The position numbers and the translations under genes were made by a program. DNA of 6,748 bases from Methanosarcinales archaeon (GTDB lineage: Archaea; Halobacteriota; Methanosarcinia; Methanosarcinales; Methanogasteraceae), in NCBI GenBank assembly GCA_012961645.1, contig DTYY01000087.1, positions 1 through 6,748 on the forward strand, read 5' to 3'. Shown one piece after another: positions 6,530 through 6,748 of this stretch. Within the stretch, counting starts at the first letter, position 1. Every line of letters starts with the position of its first letter. A model generated the notes under the pieces. It saw only the letters and a list, made by a program, of their open reading frames with translations. It did no database searches and was not told where the DNA came from.

Positions 6530-6748
6530 CACCAGCTCTACCCATTAAGAGAGTTTTTGATTCCGGCGGGTCAAGTTTTTTTAGGGCTGAGCGCACTTCC
6601 AGGCATCGAATTAAACCAGATTGCAGCGATGATGGCGATGAGATTATTTTCTTTCTGCCTGATGGCATGCCTGAAGAAGGACGCTGGTGTCGGGTTTGAG
6701 AAGTCGACGGTTGAATCTGTTTTTGAGGAAATTATCGAATTTCTGGGC
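6530..6748. other. Unassigned tail, no gene supported
   Basis: This stretch of 219 bases up to the right edge holds no confident gene. The + frame continuing past the TGA at 6527 is open for all 73 codons to the edge. Its last part (FEKSTVESVFEEIIEFLG) looks protein-like, but there is no start with a ribosome site. A - strand frame (6571-6747) is also open to the edge and would end at 6571. Neither resembles a family I know. Confidence 0.4.
6554..6582 (+). terminator. Two T-runs downstream of the nifB operon
   Basis: Runs of five T (6554-6558) and seven T (6576-6582) occur 70-100 nt after the last clear gene. Archaeal RNA polymerase commonly stops at such tracts without a hairpin, so these are the best candidates for the operon's 3' end. 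No stem precedes them. Confidence 0.4.

Noticed and set aside
6489..6668. 59-codon - strand ORF in the right tail
   Set aside because: It has no ribosome site, overlaps other open frames, and its C-terminus runs antisense through the start of the possible mini-ORF. It matches no known family.

Overview
The window looks like archaeal DNA, most likely from a methanogen-related euryarchaeon (Methanosarcinales, ANME or Syntrophoarchaeum-like). The evidence is an archaeal-type alanyl-tRNA synthetase with its N-terminal Cys-rich segment, a short NifB that lacks the C-terminal NifX-like domain, a DUF11-type surface protein with a C-terminal membrane anchor, a TATA-like box, and 4-nt ATGA overlaps between cistrons. 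The exact taxon is inference.

Layout. (1) Positions 1-897, + strand: the 3' part of a gene for a cell-surface protein with repeated DUF11-like beta domains. The frame is open to the left edge, so the gene starts outside the window. (2) Positions 898-971: a short convergent gap with a T-run and two small inverted repeats. (3) Positions 972-3734, - strand: complete alaS. (4) Positions 3735-3884: a divergent intergenic region with one palindromic TATA-like box. (5) Positions 3885-6485, + strand: a compact operon of four genes, each joined to the next by ATGA. They are a 76-aa NifU C-terminal-domain (Nfu-type) Fe-S protein, NifB (radical SAM), a U32-family protein with a ferredoxin-like Cys cluster, and an unrecognised 136-aa protein with CxC and CxxC motifs. 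(6) Positions 6482-6748: a tail with a GTGA-coupled 15-codon ORF, T-runs that may end the operon, and no gene that can be assigned confidently.

Function. The operon reads as an Fe-S or metallocluster module. The Nfu-type protein could supply [4Fe-4S] clusters, NifB fuses such clusters into the carbide-containing NifB-co precursor, and the U32 protein probably carries its own Fe-S cluster. No nifHDK, nifEN or vnf/anf gene is visible here, so the final client of the NifB product cannot be read from this window. The least described part is the pairing of nifB with this U32 protein and the small Cys protein. No tRNA, rRNA, CRISPR array or insertion sequence was recognised.
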